A DNA stretch of 10,590 nucleotides from Verrucomicrobiales bacterium (GTDB lineage Bacteria; Verrucomicrobiota; Verrucomicrobiia; Verrucomicrobiales; Akkermansiaceae), in the NCBI GenBank assembly GCA_002729295.1, contig PBTU01000099.1:1-10590 (forward strand), written 5' to 3'. The stretch's first letter is position 1. Each line of letters starts with the position of its first letter. Below, piece after piece: positions 1 through 6,180 of the stretch. The position numbers were made by a program, and so were the translations under genes. The notes under the pieces are model-generated. The model saw nothing but the letters and a program-made list of their open reading frames with translations. It ran no database searches and was not told the origin of the DNA.

Positions 1-1
1 C

Positions 2-313
2 GATCCCGTCCCCTTCAAAGTCTACCAAACCCTCGTTCAGGCTCTCGCCAATGCCAGTGACCCAACAATCCGCCAATTCCTCGATCTCGCCTTCGCCAAA
101 CACCCTCAGGAAGAACTCTTTCACCTTCCTTCCGACCCCGATCTAATCCGCAATGTTGCGTCCGATCCGAAATTCAGTCAGACTCTCTCAAAACTCAAGG
201 CTCGCCTGAAAAACTGGATAAGAAAAACCAACGATTCACGTGCTCAAGATCCTCTCGGAAATAGCTTCGACCAATATCGCTACTACGGTGGCCCTCCAAA
301 AAATTCCAAATGA
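2..313 (+). CDS. Sulfatase, C-terminal fragment (5' end outside window)
   Basis: An open frame of 103 codons enters from the left edge and stops at TGA 311-313. It reads as the tail of a type I sulfatase: a segment of the form EELFHLPSDPDLIRNVASDP matches the family's usual 'EELYDLxxDPxExxNLAxDP' stretch, followed by a basic helix (LKARLKNWIRKTND) and an FDQYRYYGG ending typical of secreted planctomycete and verrucomicrobial sulfatases. Such enzymes hydrolyse sulfate esters or N-sulfate on glycans in the periplasm or outside the cell, using a formylglycine made from Cys or Ser. That catalytic site and the metal ligands lie upstream of this window, so activity and substrate cannot be judged. 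The stop overlaps the next gene's start as ATGA, which implies translational coupling. The family call rests on recognised C-terminal patterns only. Confidence 0.7.
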   Translation, partial: DPVPFKVYQTLVQALANASDPTIRQFLDLAFAKHPQEELFHLPSDPDLIRNVASDPKFSQTLSKLKARLKNWIRKTNDSRAQDPLGNSFDQYRYYGGPPKNSK

Positions 314-2049
314 ACTCAGATCTTCCACCAAAAAAATCTGCCCCCGGCGCCAGAAAACTCCCGACTCCCCGGATGATTGGCAAGGACCCTGGTCTTCCCC
401 CGGTCAAATACGCCTCGCAGACTCCTCCAAAGCAACCCACCCCTCGCTCTCCTCTGCCTCCCGCACCGGCTGCCGGTAAACCTTCCTCTCAAAACGCCTC
501 AAAAGAAGTTCAACTCCCAAAAGCTTCCGAGCCTTCCGTGAGAAAAGAGGCCTCTCGCGTCAAACTTCCATTGGCGAACCAACTGAAAAAATCCGCTGAC
601 CCTTCCGGTGCGCCTGTCAAAAAAGAAACCGCGTGCGTCAAACTTCCCCTCTCCGACGAGGTCAGTGAGATAGGGGAAACAGACTCCCCCAAGACTCCCA
701 GCACGAAACAATCGAAACTCTCGGGCGATCCGGTCTCGAGGAAACAACCAGCCGCTCAGGAACCGCCCACCTCGCCGAAAAGGAACCCGCAAGCTCCCCA
801 GCCTCCCTCCGCATCCTCGACCTTGAATAAACCCGTCGGAGAATCCATCGCTCCAGTCGCTACCCGTCAGCCCACGGCAACCCCGGCACCACCCGCTGCC
901 GAAATTCCGCAAGCTCCTGCAGAGGTCGCTGCAGATGCTTCCGCGGAAGCACCAGCCAAACCCGCCCGCCTCATTTCCCTCGATGCCCTCCGCGGCTTCG
1001 ACATGTTCTGGATTATCGGCGGAGCCGCCCTCCTTCGCGCCATTGCCAATTGGTCTGGCTCCGAGGAATTCATCAAGCACGCCACCGAACAAACCACGCA
1101 CACCCCCTGGATCGGATTCACCGCCTACGATCTCATCTTTCCGCTCTTCGTCTTCATGTCCGGGGTCACCATCCCCTACGCCATTACCTCGAAGATCGCC
1201 AATGGCACCATTTCGAAACCACGAGCTTATTTCCGCGTCATCCGTCGATTTATTCTTCTCACTGCGCTCGGACTTTCCTTCACCTTACTCAGCTTCGATC
1301 CCGGGCAATTCCGCCTCCCCGGCGTCCTACAACTCATCGCCGGCGGTTACTTAATCGCCGCCATCATTGCGATCCATCGACCGGCCCGACCACAATTCAT
1401 CTGGGCTCTCGGTATCCTCGTGGGATACTGGCTCGCCCTCACCTTCATTCCCGTTCCGGGAGGCGAAGCAGGACAACTCACTCCGTCTGGAAACCTCGCC
1501 GCCTACCTTGATCGCCTTCTCCCAGGCAAGCTCTACATGGGCGTCTTCGACCCCGAAGGCCCCGTCCGCTTCCTCCCAGCCGCCGCCATGGCCCTCTTAG
1601 GGTCGGCCACCGGATCACTTCTGAAATCGCAGGAAAAAGCCAATCACGCCACCGCCTTCAAACTCCTGCTCGCAGGTGCCGCCGCTCTTGGCCTCGGTTG
1701 GGCCTGGGGAATGACTTTCCCCATCATCAAGCCGCTCTGGACCAGCTCCTACGTTCTCTTCTGCACCGGATGCAGCCTCGTTTTACTCTTCCTTTTCTAC
1801 CTCGTAATCGATGTCTGGAAGCAACGCTGGCTCGGCTACATTTGGATTCCGATCGGCATGAATGCCATCACGATTTACGTCCTCGTACGATTCGTGAACT
1901 TCCGCACCATTTCCGAAAATATCCTCGGAGGCTACGCCGGAACCCTTCCGGATCACCCCGCCGAATTTACTCTCGCACTGGGAACGATCATCATCGAATG
2001 GATCCTCCTCTTCTATCTCTTCCGCAAGAAAACCTTCCTCCGCGCCTAA
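310..2049 (+). CDS. HGSNAT/DUF5009-like membrane acyltransferase with long disordered N-terminal extension
   Basis: This 579-residue protein has two parts. Residues 1-219 are rich in Pro, Lys, Ala and Ser with no hydrophobic segment and look disordered. From residue 220 the family signature RLISLDALRGFDMFWIIGG starts a membrane domain with about ten predicted spans (roughly 229-246, 269-293, 312-328, 336-354, 362-380, 417-436, 448-468, 478-499, 509-526, 553-571). The segment HTPWIGFTAYDLIFPLFVF (264-282) aligns by eye with the human heparan-alpha-glucosaminide N-acetyltransferase region carrying its catalytic histidine, making His264 the candidate catalytic residue. The family moves acetyl from cytosolic acetyl-CoA across a membrane to a sugar amine; bacterial members are mostly uncharacterised and usually lack such an extension. 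The ATG is set by the ATGA overlap with the sulfatase. An internal TTG at residue 172 would shorten the extension, but composition is coherent back to 310. Family confidence is high; the substrate is unknown. Confidence 0.85.
   Translation: MNSDLPPKKSAPGARKLPTPRMIGKDPGLPPVKYASQTPPKQPTPRSPLPPAPAAGKPSSQNASKEVQLPKASEPSVRKEASRVKLPLANQLKKSADPSGAPVKKETACVKLPLSDEVSEIGETDSPKTPSTKQSKLSGDPVSRKQPAAQEPPTSPKRNPQAPQPPSASSTLNKPVGESIAPVATRQPTATPAPPAAEIPQAPAEVAADASAEAPAKPARLISLDALRGFDMFWIIGGAALLRAIANWSGSEEFIKHATEQTTHTPWIGFTAYDLIFPLFVFMSGVTIPYAITSKIANGTISKPRAYFRVIRRFILLTALGLSFTLLSFDPGQFRLPGVLQLIAGGYLIAAIIAIHRPARPQFIWALGILVGYWLALTFIPVPGGEAGQLTPSGNLAAYLDRLLPGKLYMGVFDPEGPVRFLPAAAMALLGSATGSLLKSQEKANHATAFKLLLAGAAALGLGWAWGMTFPIIKPLWTSSYVLFCTGCSLVLLFLFYLVIDVWKQRWLGYIWIPIGMNAITIYVLVRFVNFRTISENILGGYAGTLPDHPAEFTLALGTIIIEWILLFYLFRKKTFLRA
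538..654 (+). repeat. Degenerate internal repeat in the disordered extension
   Basis: Within the acyltransferase extension, residues 77-89 (VRKEASRVKLPLA) and 103-115 (VKKETACVKLPLS) are two copies of one motif 26 residues apart. The nucleotides match less well than the residues, which fits an old duplication kept at protein level. A shorter related piece (EVQLP, residues 66-70) precedes them. The charged K/R plus VxLPL pattern could be a short linear binding motif, but no known motif is recognised. Confidence 0.5.
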
Positions 2050-2052
2050 GCC

Positions 2053-2619
2053 ATGAAACTATTCAAACTCTCCGATCTCTTAGATTTCCTCGCTTCCCTC
2101 ATTTTTGTGGGAACCATCATCGGCGGCCTCACCTACTGGGCTCAAACCCACGCGAAGCCACCTCTCAGCTACGCAAAGGAGTCCACCATCGACCTCCTAC
2201 CCATCGACGCAACCATTGAAGGAGATATCCAACTCTATCCCACCACCGTTGAGGACCAGAAAGAGGATTTTTCCTACAAGCACGGCAATAAGATTCTCGA
2301 AGAGCAACAAAGTCGCAAGGCGGGAAAATGGATAGGCTTAAAAGACTCACTCACCTGGACCTTCGCAACTGATTCCCCACAGAAATACCAACTCTCGTTC
2401 ACCTATTCCTCTGATTCAGCGGGTGGTCAAATTCAAGCTACCCTCGACAAAGACACCTTCCTCGGTGCTCTAGAAAATACTGAAGGCCCCAACTCATGGA
2501 GAGAGCTTGACCTTGGTGAAGTGGCGCTTCCCGCCGGAACTCACACCCTCATCCTGAAAGGGACGGAACTCATCGGAGAAGAACTCCTCCGACTCGAAAG
2601 AGTGACTCTGACTCCGTAG
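2053..2619 (+). CDS. Membrane-anchored beta-sandwich (carbohydrate-binding-like) protein, hypothetical
   Basis: This 188-residue protein starts 3 bp after the acyltransferase stop, so it is almost certainly in the same operon. A basic start (MKLFK) leads into one hydrophobic span at about residues 10-30 with no clear signal-peptidase site, so it is probably an N-terminal membrane anchor with the rest in the periplasm. Residues 31-90 are polar and include repeated acidic stretches. Residues 92-188 have the alternating pattern of a jelly-roll, with a GKWIGLKDSLTWTF opening, a YQLSFTYSSDSAGGQIQATL core and a LPAGTHTLILKG hairpin. That layout resembles the ancillary beta domains at the ends of bacterial fucosidases and sulfatases, and CBM6/35-like modules. 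No catalytic residues are evident. Its position suggests it helps the sulfatase or acyltransferase hold a glycan; this is inference. Confidence 0.75.
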   Translation: MKLFKLSDLLDFLASLIFVGTIIGGLTYWAQTHAKPPLSYAKESTIDLLPIDATIEGDIQLYPTTVEDQKEDFSYKHGNKILEEQQSRKAGKWIGLKDSLTWTFATDSPQKYQLSFTYSSDSAGGQIQATLDKDTFLGALENTEGPNSWRELDLGEVALPAGTHTLILKGTELIGEELLRLERVTLTP

Positions 2620-2638
2620 TCAAAAGCTCTGCTTTTGA
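2620..2638. terminator. Candidate bidirectional terminator hairpin
   Basis: Directly after the stop of the 2053-2619 gene lies tcaaaagctctgcttttga, a perfect 8-bp stem with a 3-base loop. It sits in the 48-bp gap between two convergent genes. The stem contains A4/T4 tracts on both strands and the plus strand continues as ttctctct, so it could end transcription from both sides. The stem is not very GC-rich, so termination strength is uncertain. A second, looser stem (CTGGC 2645-2649 with GCCAG 2661-2665) follows in the same gap. Confidence 0.45.
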
Positions 2639-2667
2639 TTCTCTCTGGCAGACAGCGGGCGCCAGGG

Positions 2668-3324
2668 CTACTTACCTTCCATCTCCATCATCGAGGGAGC
2701 GGCTAGCTTTCCCGCCTTGACCTGGCTTTCCTCGGAAAGCTGCTCGAGCGGATAAGCTACCTTCTTTCCACTTTTCAATTCGAAGCTCACCTTCCCTTTG
2801 GAAAGTCCATGAAAACGAGCAACGATTTCGACCCCCTTGGCATTCGTCCACTTCTCCCAGGCAGGCTCAACCACAACCGGAGCGGGTCCAAATTGCTCCG
2901 TGACAATACGTCCTTCTTTAAACTTGAGGAGCTTCTTGGGATCCCATTTGTCCGGTCCTTTCTTTCCCCTCTCCCCATCAATTTTGGCCCCTTCGTGAAT
3001 CCACTGCGCCACCGTCATAATCTCCTCCTCGGTTAATCGCTCACCTTTATTCCTCGGAGGCATTGCCCCCTTCTCATGCTGCGGGCGGACAAGGGTAACA
3101 AATAAATAACTGGCATCCCAATCTCCTGGAACGACTACCTCGTTCTTGCTGAAACGCTTCAAGAAATGCTCCTCGTCATCCAAACGAAGGCCACCCTTGA
3201 TCTTGCCTCCCTCTTCGCTGTGACAGTCGTAGCACTTCGCCTTGAAAATCGGCATCACGTCGCGCTTATAGTCTAAAGCCTGGGCACAAGTCACCAAACA
3301 CAGTATCGCCAGGAGCACTCTCAT
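2668..3324 (-). CDS. Planctomycete-type cytochrome c (PSCyt1-like) with C-terminal SHD1-like domain
   Basis: This 218-residue secreted protein has a signal peptide (MRVLLAILCLVTCAQA, cut before LDY). A cytochrome c domain follows, opening with DYKRDVMPIFKAKCYDCH: Cys31, Cys34 and His35 form the heme c site, and Met88 in GAMPPRNKGERLTEEE is the likely distal ligand. This is the layout of the PSCyt1 family, common in Planctomycetes and Verrucomicrobiota. After a charged linker, residues 156-201 (WEKWTNAKGVEIVARFHGL ... VAYPLEQLSEESQ) match the SHD1 (Sla1 homology 1-like) fold often appended to secreted proteins in these phyla. A single heme suggests electron transfer or heme-linked scaffolding; no DUF1549/DUF1553 partner is visible here. 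It lies 47 bp downstream of the beta-sandwich gene on the same strand and may be co-transcribed with it. Confidence 0.88.
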   Translation of the reverse strand: MRVLLAILCLVTCAQALDYKRDVMPIFKAKCYDCHSEEGGKIKGGLRLDDEEHFLKRFSKNEVVVPGDWDASYLFVTLVRPQHEKGAMPPRNKGERLTEEEIMTVAQWIHEGAKIDGERGKKGPDKWDPKKLLKFKEGRIVTEQFGPAPVVVEPAWEKWTNAKGVEIVARFHGLSKGKVSFELKSGKKVAYPLEQLSEESQVKAGKLAAPSMMEMEGK

Positions 3325-3333
3325 CAGGAACTT

Positions 3334-3362
3334 CTTTAGCGTGTTCCCCGCACGGGGTAAAG
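3334..3362 (-). promoter_or_regulatory. Hairpin just upstream of the cytochrome c gene
   Basis: In the 47-bp gap between the two minus-strand genes, an inner CCCC/GGGG stem with a 4-base loop is enclosed by a CTTTA/TAAAG pair with a 7-base bulge on one side. It ends 9 bases before the cytochrome start codon. No T-run follows on the minus strand, so a classic terminator is unlikely; an mRNA processing or translation-control role is possible but unproven. Confidence 0.25.
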
Positions 3363-3371
3363 ACTCCGCTT

Positions 3372-4271
3372 TTAGGGCTCGGGATAATCCTGCACACGGT
3401 AGGACCGGAATCCTGCCGAAACTTCCTCTTCCATCAATGTCTCATCGGAGCCGGAAGCGGTGCGTATTCCAATCTGTTCCCAATTGACCAAATCAGAGGA
3501 AGCATAAACAAAATAGCGCGTTCCCGGAACGGCATTCCAGGTAATCGCTGAAGTCAACGCCGCCGGATCATAACTGAGGTTCGTGATGGCCAACGGGGCC
3601 CCGCCAACGACTGGCTCGATGGTTTCAACGGTCACGTTATCAAGATCAAATCCCGGACTGTTTCCCCAGTGGGCACTGAAGCTAAATGCCCCCGCAGTTG
3701 TCGCACTTGGATCACCATCCTCAAACAAACCAAGATCCATCACCGAACTGGTGAATTCGGTTCCCCCCGCATCGGACAACTCAAGATCATAACTCGCCCC
3801 GCTCTCCCCCCAGCCATTGCAAGTGATTCTCAGATGATACCAAACATCAATCGCCAACCCGGGCAGGGGCAGCTCCTGCCACCCTCCGCCATACGCCCAC
3901 CAGGTATCCCCTTGGTGACGAAGATTGATCGTCGCACCCTCGTAGGCCACCTCTTCCCCGGTCATCACCATGAAATTGAACTGTCGTTCCCCGGGATGGA
4001 TCCGCAGAAAAAAATCGACAAAAAAGTCACTCGCACCTCCTTCAAATATCGCTCCCAGAATACCGGTAGCGGGCTTAATTCTGGCAAACTTTGGTGAGCC
4101 CTGGGCACCCACTCCCGATTCGAGATCCGTATTCACGACAGGATTATCCCAATCATCACTGAGAACGACATACTCAAAATCGTCCACCACGATCGGGGCC
4201 GAGATCAACGACCCGCAAAATAATATTGCGAGCGCCGACTGGGGCAGGAGAGGTGGTAATCTCACAGTCAT
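3372..4271 (-). CDS. Secreted beta-sandwich protein with verrucomicrobial C-terminal module, hypothetical
   Basis: This 299-residue protein is read from the ATG at 4271 because that start gives a normal signal peptide (MTVRLPPLLPQ, then SALAILFCGSLISA) and leaves 115 bp for a divergent promoter region. An ATG at 4331 has a better Shine-Dalgarno (AAAGGA 5 bases upstream) and a TTG at 4355 is also in frame; both add residues before the signal segment, so the start is not settled. Residues about 30-217 form a Trp/Gly-rich beta-sandwich resembling concanavalin A/LamG-like folds (DDFEYVVLSDDWD opening, DTWWAYGGGWQELPLPG core, DLDNVTVETI closing strand). Residues 228-294 are a separate small beta module (ITWNAVPGTRYFVYASSDL ... 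FRSYRVQ) also found at the end of the 6373-9384 protein. No catalytic motif is seen; a glycan-binding or surface role is guessed. Confidence 0.75.
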   Translation of the reverse strand: MTVRLPPLLPQSALAILFCGSLISAPIVVDDFEYVVLSDDWDNPVVNTDLESGVGAQGSPKFARIKPATGILGAIFEGGASDFFVDFFLRIHPGERQFNFMVMTGEEVAYEGATINLRHQGDTWWAYGGGWQELPLPGLAIDVWYHLRITCNGWGESGASYDLELSDAGGTEFTSSVMDLGLFEDGDPSATTAGAFSFSAHWGNSPGFDLDNVTVETIEPVVGGAPLAITNLSYDPAALTSAITWNAVPGTRYFVYASSDLVNWEQIGIRTASGSDETLMEEEVSAGFRSYRVQDYPEP

Positions 4272-4386
4272 GGAAGAATAATCGGAACCTCGAAACGGAT
4301 CAATGCCAAAGCCCGCAAGCGAAAACAGCATCTTCGTCCTTTTGTGATCGCCCAATCGAAATCCCTCTCTCTAAACTCCGCCAGTT
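4272..4386. other. Divergent intergenic region, candidate promoter zone
   Basis: This stretch separates the minus-strand beta-sandwich gene from the plus-strand FKBP gene. No convincing -35/-10 pair or operator is visible on either strand. If the beta-sandwich gene starts at the alternative TTG (4355), only 31 bp would remain, which is little room for two promoters and argues for the downstream start. Confidence 0.3.
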
Positions 4387-4836
4387 ATGAAAATCAAATC
4401 GACACTCCTCGCCGTTGGCATCGCCCTCTCGTCTCTCACCGCTTTCGGAGAAGAAAAGGTAGATTCTCTCAAAGCACCCGTCGACGTCGCCGCAGCTCCT
4501 GCTGATGCTAAAGCCACCGCTTCTGGCTTGAAATCAAAAGTCATCAAAAAAGGTACCGGCAAAAAGAGTCCTGTAGCGACTGACACCGTAACCGTGCACT
4601 ACTCCGGTTGGACCACCGACGGAAAATTGTTTGATAGCTCCCACAAACGGAACAAGAAAGCCAGTTTCCCTCTGAACCGCGTGATCAAAGGCTGGACCGA
4701 AGGACTTCAGCTCATGGTCGTGGGCGAAAAGCGTCGCTTCTGGATCCCCGCCGAACTCGCCTACGGAAACAACCCTGGCGGTGGACGTCCGGGGGGACTC
4801 CTCGTCTTTGACGTGGAGCTTTTCGAAATCAAGTAA
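4387..4836 (+). CDS. Secreted FKBP-type peptidyl-prolyl cis-trans isomerase
   Basis: This 149-residue protein has a signal peptide (about 1-21, ending SLTAFG before EEK), an Ala/Pro-rich linker, then one FKBP domain (about 47-149). The domain shows the full family pattern: VHYSGWTTDGKLFDSS (Tyr72, Phe82, Asp83), FPLNRVIKGWTEGLQLM (Phe94, Val99, Ile100, Trp103), FWIPAELAYG (Tyr126) and a closing FDVELFEIK with Phe141. These match the proline-pocket residues of FKBP12, so isomerase activity is expected. It should speed prolyl isomerisation of proteins folding in the periplasm. Length is normal for single-domain secreted FKBPs. It faces the PQQ-repeat gene tail to tail with only 7 bp between the stop codons. 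Confidence 0.93.
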   Translation: MKIKSTLLAVGIALSSLTAFGEEKVDSLKAPVDVAAAPADAKATASGLKSKVIKKGTGKKSPVATDTVTVHYSGWTTDGKLFDSSHKRNKKASFPLNRVIKGWTEGLQLMVVGEKRRFWIPAELAYGNNPGGGRPGGLLVFDVELFEIK

Positions 4837-4849
4837 GCCCGGCTTACTT
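4831..4849. terminator. Palindrome spanning both facing stop codons
   Basis: The sequence aagtaagcccggcttactt is a perfect inverted repeat with an 8-bp stem and a 3-base loop. Its left arm contains the FKBP stop (TAA 4834-4836) and its right arm the complement of the PQQ gene's stop (TAA on the minus strand, 4844-4846), so both genes end ...AAG TAA GCC. It may form a shared hairpin that ends or protects both mRNAs. No U-tract follows on either strand, so a standard intrinsic terminator is not certain. Confidence 0.4.
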
Positions 4850-6097
4850 CTCGCCAAAACAATCGAGGCGCGCGCCGATGCGCACATAGAGACGGTCGTG
4901 AGCCACGGCCGGAGTCACATCGGACCACTCGATTGCTTCCCCTAGCTCCAGGCTGTTGCGTGAGATCTCTTTGTAGGACGCACCAATCTCCGCGACGATC
5001 AATTCGCCTTCCCGGGACAGGCAAATCAGGCGCCCGCCCACGATCAGTGGCGAGGCATAAAAATTCGCCATGAGCTTTTCCTCCCATTTCTTCTCACCGC
5101 TGGAGGCATCGAGCGCGACGAGCACTCCTCCATCAGAAACAGAGTAAAACATCTTTCCGTCGGAAACAGGCGTTGGGACATAAGGCGTGTTGCCCTTCAT
5201 CCTCCAGACAATCTTCGCCTCCCCACCCGCTTTCACCGGAGGACGCACCGTGAAGTAAACGCCACTTTTACAGCCAACCGCAATCTGCACGTCTTTCGAA
5301 TTCGAACCGGCGAGAACATTGATCGGCGAAACAATCGTTCGCTGCTTCATCGACCCTGGAACCTCCCAGCGAACCTTCCCGTCCTTAAGGTCCAATCCAA
5401 CAACACCAATGCTCTGACTCGCCACGACCACTTCCTTCCCGCCGTCAGGCAATTCTCGAACGAGAGGAGTCACATAACTTGTCTTACCTCCTGGAAACTC
5501 AGTCTTCCAAATCGACTTGCCATCTTTCACACCGACCGCACCCACATATCCAACATTCATGTGCAAATGACACACTAGGATTTTGTCTCCATGGATCTCG
5601 GGCTGAATATTGAGACCATGTTGAGTTTTTCCGGAGCCAATTTCATGGACCCACAGCCTATTTCCTTCGTGATCATAAGCAGACATCATGGCCGACTCCT
5701 TCTTCGCACTATACCAACACACAACCACCATATCCTCGTTCACTGCCGGGCTTGCCGCCGCCGTGTTGTTAAAGCGATGCAGGTGATACCCTCCCACATC
5801 CAGACTCTTCGCCCAACGCTTCTTTCCACTCATGGCATCAAGGCAGGTGAGGCTAACCTTACCCTTTTTGCGATCTTCTCCGGTGACAAACAAGGCATCT
5901 CCCCAAATCACCGGCGAACTGGATCCCGGCCCCGGCAATGGGACCGACCAACGAAGATTTTGCTTCCCAATCTCCTCAGGCAATTTCGCTTCAGAAACGC
6001 CACGTCCATCGACACCCCGAAAGCGGGGCCAATTTTCCTGGGCGTAGATCAATCCAGCGAGAAATGCAGAAAATAAAAGAGTCAGGCACAATTTCAT
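4844..6097 (-). CDS. Secreted PQQ-like beta-propeller repeat protein
   Basis: This 417-residue protein has a signal peptide (about 1-19, LIYA before QENW). It then opens with ENWPRFRGVDGRGVS, the standard start of PQQ-like propellers in Planctomycetes and Verrucomicrobiota. Repeated blades follow the pattern 'SSPVIWGDALFVTG ... LTCLDAMSGKKRW', seen again near VAVNEDMVVV-type, YVGAVGVKDGKSIW, VVGLDLKDGKVRW and LVALDASSGEKKWEEKL segments. Such proteins form a beta-propeller, but most lack the residues of true quinoprotein dehydrogenases, so cofactor binding is not implied. Their role is usually unknown; binding of sugars or proteins in the periplasm is possible. The ATG at 6097 is preceded by AGGA with 7-base spacing. 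It is a paralogue of the 9674 gene by pattern, with low direct identity by eye. Confidence 0.88.
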   Translation of the reverse strand: MKLCLTLLFSAFLAGLIYAQENWPRFRGVDGRGVSEAKLPEEIGKQNLRWSVPLPGPGSSSPVIWGDALFVTGEDRKKGKVSLTCLDAMSGKKRWAKSLDVGGYHLHRFNNTAAASPAVNEDMVVVCWYSAKKESAMMSAYDHEGNRLWVHEIGSGKTQHGLNIQPEIHGDKILVCHLHMNVGYVGAVGVKDGKSIWKTEFPGGKTSYVTPLVRELPDGGKEVVVASQSIGVVGLDLKDGKVRWEVPGSMKQRTIVSPINVLAGSNSKDVQIAVGCKSGVYFTVRPPVKAGGEAKIVWRMKGNTPYVPTPVSDGKMFYSVSDGGVLVALDASSGEKKWEEKLMANFYASPLIVGGRLICLSREGELIVAEIGASYKEISRNSLELGEAIEWSDVTPAVAHDRLYVRIGARLDCFGEK

Positions 6098-6104
6098 GAG
6101 GGGT

Positions 6105-6108
6105 TCCT
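6105..6108 (-). promoter_or_regulatory. Ribosome binding site of the PQQ-like gene
   Basis: On the minus strand, AGGA lies 7 bases before the ATG at 6097. This supports the chosen start, since most other genes in the window lack a clear Shine-Dalgarno. Confidence 0.5.
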
Positions 6109-6180
6109 AGCAGGATCTTAAAAAATCGGTGATCAAAAAGTATCATTGAAAACATTTCTAAGCCCATCGCATACACCCCA

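Noticed and set aside
499..1101. 200-residue minus-strand ORF opposite the acyltransferase extension
   Set aside because: Its Gly/Arg/Phe-rich product has no domain or signal pattern and mirrors the Pro/Ala/Ser codons of the real gene; the plus frame continues into a clear membrane domain.
4272..4355. Upstream TTG (4355) or ATG (4331) as start of the beta-sandwich gene
   Set aside because: ATG 4331 has a better Shine-Dalgarno, but both starts put 20-28 extra residues before a normal signal peptide and squeeze the divergent promoter gap; kept as alternatives only.
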